Positions 60,301-64,000 of a DNA stretch of 64,000 nt are shown here, piece after piece. The notes below the pieces were generated by a model. The model did no database searches. It had not been told where the DNA came from and saw only the letters and a list, made by a program, of their open reading frames with translations. Position 1 is the first letter of the stretch; each line of letters begins with the position of its first letter. Source of the stretch: Haloglomus litoreum. GTDB taxonomy: Archaea > Halobacteriota > Halobacteria > Halobacteriales > Haloarculaceae. The translations under genes and the position numbers were made by a program. Location: the NCBI RefSeq assembly GCF_029338515.1, contig NZ_CP119988.1, forward strand, positions 2,976,001 to 3,040,000, given 5' to 3'.

Positions 60301-61505
60301 TGGAGACGACGGACGCGTTCACCGGGCTGGAGTGTCTGGACTGCGGGGCCTCGTTCGACGCCGCCGACGAGCCGGGGCGGTGTCCCGACTGCGGCGGCGT
60401 CCTCGACCCGACCTACGACTACGACGCGCTGGACCTGACACGCAACTCCTTCGCGCGCGACCCCATCCGCGCCGGCCGCGCCGGTATCTGGCGCTACGAG
60501 GCCGTCCTGCCGTTCCCGCGCGAGGCGGCCGTCACGATGGACGAGGGGGGCACGCCGCTCGTCGAGGCACCCCGGCTGGCCGAGGAACTGGGCGTCGGAC
60601 GCGTGCTCGTCAAGGACGAGGGCCGGAACCCGACGGGCGTGGCCGCCGACCGCGGCGCCGCCGTCGCGGTGTCGGCGGCCGCACAGCACGGCGCGACCGA
60701 CGTGGCGATGGCCTCGCCCGGCAACGACGGCCAGGCGGTCGCCGCGTACGCCGCCCGCGGCGGCATGGACTCGCACACCTTCGTCCCCTCGCGCGCCTCG
60801 TTCGTCAACAAGGCCATGATCAACGTCCACGGCGGCGACATGTACGTCGTCGAGGGGCGCATCGACGACGCCATCGAGGCCTACGAGGACGTCCAGGCCG
60901 AGCGTGACGACTACTACGCGCTCCAGCGGTTCGTCACGCCCTATCGACACGAGGGGCGCAAGACCGTCTACTACGAACTCCTCGAACAGCTCGAGTGGGA
61001 GCTGCCCGACGCCGTCGTCTGCCCGACGGGCGAGGGTGTCGGTCTCGTCGGCGTCCACAAGGCCGCCCGCGAGTGCCGGGACCTCGGGCTGGTCGACGAC
61101 GTGCCGCCACTGTACGCCGCCCAGTCCGACGGCTGCGCCCCCATCGTCGAGGCGTTCGACGAGGGCCGCGACGAGGCCGAGCCGGTGGAGTACCCGGACA
61201 CCATCTGCGGCGACCTGGAGATTCCCGAGCCCGCGCGGAGCGACCTCGTGCTGGACGCCCTGCGCGACACCGGCGGCGGTGCCGTCGCGGCCGACGACCA
61301 GGACATCATGGACACGGCCGCGACCATCGCGCTCCACGAGGGGCTCGAGGCGAGCGTCGCGAGCGCGGCTGCCGCCGCCGGCGCGTGGGAGCTGTCGCAG
61401 GACGAGACGTTCGGCGAGGACGACACCATCGTCCTGCTGGGCGCCGGGGCGGGCAACAAGGACGCCGACACCATCCGGAGCCGGTTGATGGCGAAAGGGA
61501 TGTAG
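60301..61505 (+). CDS. threonine-synthase-like protein lacking the PLP lysine
   Basis: 401 residues... of the threonine synthase fold, with the N-terminal zinc ribbon (LECLDCGASFD...CPDCGG) seen in archaeal members. The scaffold is kept: MDEGGTPLVEAPRLAEELGV, RVLVKDEGRNPTG, FVTPYRHEGRKTVYYELLEQ and YPDTICGDLEIPEPAR. But the PLP motif TFKDRG reads VAADRG (residues 114-119), so the Schiff-base Lys116 is Ala. The phosphate/substrate loop AGNAGQ reads PGNDGQ, and the GGG loop near 240 reads GEG. Catalysis by the usual route is not possible. It may be a pseudoenzyme or do something else. Confidence 0.85.
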
Positions 61506-61715
61506 AGAACGCCACCACAGGGATCCCGCACCGATTACCGCACACGACCTACCAGAGAAGACACTTGCTCGTTCTTGCTCGCCGTCGCTGGCTCCCCCGG
61601 GAGGTCGTGGACGGCGACCCGTGGACGGGCGGTGGCAGCCCGCCGTGTCACCCTTCGCGCACGGGCCGACTGCCACGGCGAGCGCGCGAGGGGAGCGTTC
61701 GATCGGGGACGCGTC

Positions 61716-62504
61716 TCACGAGGGCGACGAGCAGAGGTCGTCGCTCCACGGGATGGCACCGTTCTCCACGATGGCCTCGGGGTCGAGATTGGCGAACACG
61801 GTGTTCGCGGCGCCGAACGGCCCGATGGGTGTCGGGTCCGGGTTCTCCTCGCTCGGCATCGCCGTCTCGCCGAAGTCGGTCGCCGTCTCGTCGCCGACGA
61901 CCACCCGCATGACCATCCCCAGCTCCTCGTGGGGGCCACAGTAGATGTCGTACACGCCTGGTTCCTCGAACCGGTACAGCCACGAGACCTCGGGGCCGAT
62001 CATCGGCGACGAGAACGGTGTGGCGGCCTCGGGGATGCGCCGCTGCCGGTCGAAGGCCTCGGCGTAGGCCGTCACGGTGTGGTCGCCGGCGATGCGCCCG
62101 TTCGCCAGGTTGTCCACACCTTCGAACAGCACCGTCTCCCCCGGCCGGACGGCGAGGCCGGCGGGGTCGAACATGAACCCGCCACACGGAGCCTCCGCGT
62201 CTGCCAGTTCCACGTGCGTCTCCACGGTGTAGTCCGCCGACACCGGCCGCTCGATCCCACCGTACTCCCCCGGGAGGACGGTGAACCCGGAGAACGGGTG
62301 GATGCAGCCCTGCTGCCGGCAGCGGTTGCGGTCACCGTCGCGGCCCCTATCGCCATCGCCCCTCCCATCGCCGCCTCTCCCATCGCCGCCGCCCTGTTGA
62401 GCCGCTGCGCCGGCGCCGCCGACGAGCGGGATCGCTGTCGTTGCACCTATCGCCTTCAGGAGCGTCCGCCGTCCGGGGGACGCTCCGTCGGTTGTTCGGT
62501 CCAT
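61716..62504 (-). CDS. Tat-exported cupredoxin-domain protein
   Basis: 262 residues. Signal GRRTLLKAIGATTAIPLVGG (Tat), a Gly/Asp/Arg low-complexity linker (about residues 38-60), then a beta-rich domain. Copper-site residues are seen in AGDHTVTAY (His) and YDIYCGPHEELGMVMRV (Cys, His, Met), the order used by plastocyanin-like proteins. A cysteine before it (RQQGCIHPFSG) may pair with the one in APCGGF. It ends PWSDDLCSSPS. It has no lipobox and no C-terminal helix. It is the fourth cupredoxin of the window and the most divergent. Confidence 0.8.
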   Translation of the reverse strand: MDRTTDGASPGRRTLLKAIGATTAIPLVGGAGAAAQQGGGDGRGGDGRGDGDRGRDGDRNRCRQQGCIHPFSGFTVLPGEYGGIERPVSADYTVETHVELADAEAPCGGFMFDPAGLAVRPGETVLFEGVDNLANGRIAGDHTVTAYAEAFDRQRRIPEAATPFSSPMIGPEVSWLYRFEEPGVYDIYCGPHEELGMVMRVVVGDETATDFGETAMPSEENPDPTPIGPFGAANTVFANLDPEAIVENGAIPWSDDLCSSPS

Positions 62505-62832
62505 GGTTCCTTGTGAGTCGTACGTGTCCCACGCCGCCAGGGGCGTGGGAGACGCACCCGACCGGTAGCACCCGTGACACCGTTGTTATTCGGGACGATT
62601 CGTCCGAAAGGTTGGGATTTCTCCGGGGGCGGTCGTGCCGGTTCGCGCGACGAGCGCGTGGTGGTGCACCGGGATCGGGGCTCCGCTCTGATCGCCGTCA
62701 CGCGGGTCCGTTCGGCCACATCCGGTAATCCGACCGTTCGTGCGCGAAACGCAGCCTTGTGGGTGCCCACTGGAACCTGACGGGGCGACGATCGGTGGTC
62801 CAGCCGGCGGCCGAGCGTCGGATGGCCGGCCG
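62505..62832. other. intergenic region, 328 bp
   Basis: Upstream of the cupredoxin gene and downstream of the saccharopine-dehydrogenase-like gene (both minus). It holds one hairpin: stem CCCACGCC / GGCGTGGG (62528-62549, loop GCCAGG), about 24 nt before the cupredoxin start. I see no gene. Confidence 0.45.
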
Positions 62833-63903
62833 CTACGCCCCGACGATGCGGACTGGCTTCTCGTCGGTCCGTTCGACGCCGTCGATCTCCAGCACGAGGT
62901 CGGGCCCGTAGACCCCGCCGGGCGTCCCGAAGCCGGCCTCCCACTCCCCGTCGAGCACCTTCCGCGCGATGAGCAGCGCCGCGTCCACGGTCAGCGTGTA
63001 GGTGTTCGGCGTGACGAGCCGCGAGACGACGCGCTGCTCGTCGTTCGAGGCCTCGCCCCAGACGTAGCAGTTCGTGTGCTCGCGGGTGGCCTCGTCCGGC
63101 CCCTCGACCGTGGCGTGGACCAGGTCCTGCAGCGTATCGGTCACGCCCGGCAGGTCGAAGACCGGCGCGAACAGGTCCGAGGACCGCATCATGAGCCGTG
63201 CGATGCCCGGGACCGCGGTGTAGACGGTGACGTTCCCGATGCCGGTGGTGTGGTACGCGGTCGAGACGTCGCCCCAGGGGATGGTGACGGCGCCGGTCTT
63301 CCCGCGGCCGAAGTCGATGCGGCGAGTCTCGTGGGCCGACCCGACCGACTGGATGCGGCCGTCGCGCCGGACCGCACCGCCCTCGCCCATCGAGTTCACG
63401 GCGGTCGCGGCCGTCCCCGGCGAGAGGCCGCCCTCGGCCTGGAAGCCCAGCCGGAGGTCGGTCGCGTCCGGGAGCCGCTCGGCGAGGTGCGCGGCCAGAC
63501 AGTCCGTCGGCACCACGTCGAAGCCGACGCCGGGCATCACCTGGACGCCCGCGTCCGTCGCCTCGTCGTCACGGGCCGCGAGGGACTCGAACACCTCGAT
63601 CTCCCCGGTGATGTCGAGGTAGTGGGTCCCCGTCTCGATGCAGGCCTCCACCATCGGGCGATGCGTCTCGACGAACGGGCCGGCGCAGTGCAGCACCGCG
63701 TCGACGTCGGCCGCGTCCAGTTCCGCGGCCGCGTCGTCCGCGTCGAGGTCGAAGGCGCGGTGCGGGAGGTCGAGTTCGGCCGCCAGGTGCTGGGTCTTCG
63801 CCCGGTCGCGGCCGGCCAGCGTCGGCTCCTCACCCGCCGCGGCCGCCTGGCGGGCGATGAGGTCACCCGTGTACCCGTAGGCGCCGTAGATGAGCAGGTC
63901 CAT
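62833..63903 (-). CDS. saccharopine-dehydrogenase-like / trans-acting enoyl reductase family
   Basis: 356 residues. Rossmann motif MDLLIYGAYGYTGDLIARQ, then TLAGRDRAKT and VLHCAGPFVETHRPMVEAC, as in saccharopine-dehydrogenase-like and trans-acting enoyl reductases. The middle has YLDITGEIEVFESLAARDDE and the VMPGVGFDVVPTDCLAAHL segment. Substrate unknown. ATG 63903 is chosen as a GGTTTAGG box lies ~28 nt upstream; the longer in-frame start at 63972 adds a proline-rich stretch not seen in the family. Confidence 0.85.
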   Translation of the reverse strand: MDLLIYGAYGYTGDLIARQAAAAGEEPTLAGRDRAKTQHLAAELDLPHRAFDLDADDAAAELDAADVDAVLHCAGPFVETHRPMVEACIETGTHYLDITGEIEVFESLAARDDEATDAGVQVMPGVGFDVVPTDCLAAHLAERLPDATDLRLGFQAEGGLSPGTAATAVNSMGEGGAVRRDGRIQSVGSAHETRRIDFGRGKTGAVTIPWGDVSTAYHTTGIGNVTVYTAVPGIARLMMRSSDLFAPVFDLPGVTDTLQDLVHATVEGPDEATREHTNCYVWGEASNDEQRVVSRLVTPNTYTLTVDAALLIARKVLDGEWEAGFGTPGGVYGPDLVLEIDGVERTDEKPVRIVGA

Positions 63904-64000
63904 GCCCGGGCGGTCCGCCGGGGGCGGCCTAAACCCACCGGAGGCATGGACCGGGGCCGACCCGACGGACATCCGCCCGACGGGCTTTTGCGCGGGCCGC

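Overview
The window is chromosomal DNA from a haloarchaeon (class Halobacteria). The proteins are very acidic and GC-rich in codon use. The archaeal markers are an SBDS-type ribosome factor, S27e and L44e, a Bat-type HTH regulator, archaeal prenyl synthase and pilin-like sequence. There are many Tat signal peptides and four halocyanin-like blue-copper proteins. Almost every gene has an A/T-rich TATA-like box 25-32 nt before its start codon and no Shine-Dalgarno, as expected for leaderless haloarchaeal transcripts; I used this to choose many starts. I cannot name the genus.

Layout. 1-18.8 kb is ordinary core: the end of an AI-2E transporter, SBDS, a very large Tat-exported subtilisin, NADP-isocitrate dehydrogenase, a metallo-hydrolase, a half-TBP zinc-ribbon protein, nucleoside phosphorylase, epimerase, aldehyde dehydrogenase, halocyanin, acyl-CoA dehydrogenase and endonuclease III. 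19.2-25.9 kb is the cytochrome bc locus: DUF-type membrane proteins, a halocyanin, Rieske protein and split cytochrome b, with a Bat-like regulator divergent from it. 26-30.7 kb holds a prenyl synthase, an M28 peptidase, an NAD-kinase-like protein and a second membrane-anchored halocyanin. 30.74-32.03 kb is a low-GC solo tyrosine recombinase. 32-36.9 kb carries CoaBC, an SDR and small proteins. 36.9-43.7 kb is a complete seven-gene Mrp Na+/H+ antiporter operon (mnhABCDEFG, minus strand) with an extra 38-residue ORF fitted exactly between mnhB and mnhC.

44.4-49.3 kb is the accessory part. An IS1341-type element (tnpB only, with paired end hairpins) has split a pilin-like gene. A hypoxanthine phosphoribosyltransferase gene follows, then a gene-poor stretch, then a second tnpB lying between an initiator tRNA-Met and an 18-bp near-copy of that tRNA's 3' end. 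49.4-56.2 kb is a likely surface-glycosylation region: GtrA, a GT2 glycosyltransferase, a DUF2298 polytopic protein, a 1-kb non-coding stretch full of tri-loop palindromes and a tnpA relic, and a GT4 glycosyltransferase. 56.2-64 kb returns to core: L44e-S27e, phosphoesterase, a flavin oxidase, a threonine-synthase homologue lacking its PLP lysine, a cupredoxin, and a saccharopine-dehydrogenase-like enzyme.

The best leads are the second TnpB with its tRNA-iMet end repeat (guide or attachment site), the TnpB element in the pilin gene, the lysine-less threonine-synthase homologue, the half-TBP protein, and the tiny ORF in the Mrp operon. No CRISPR array was seen.
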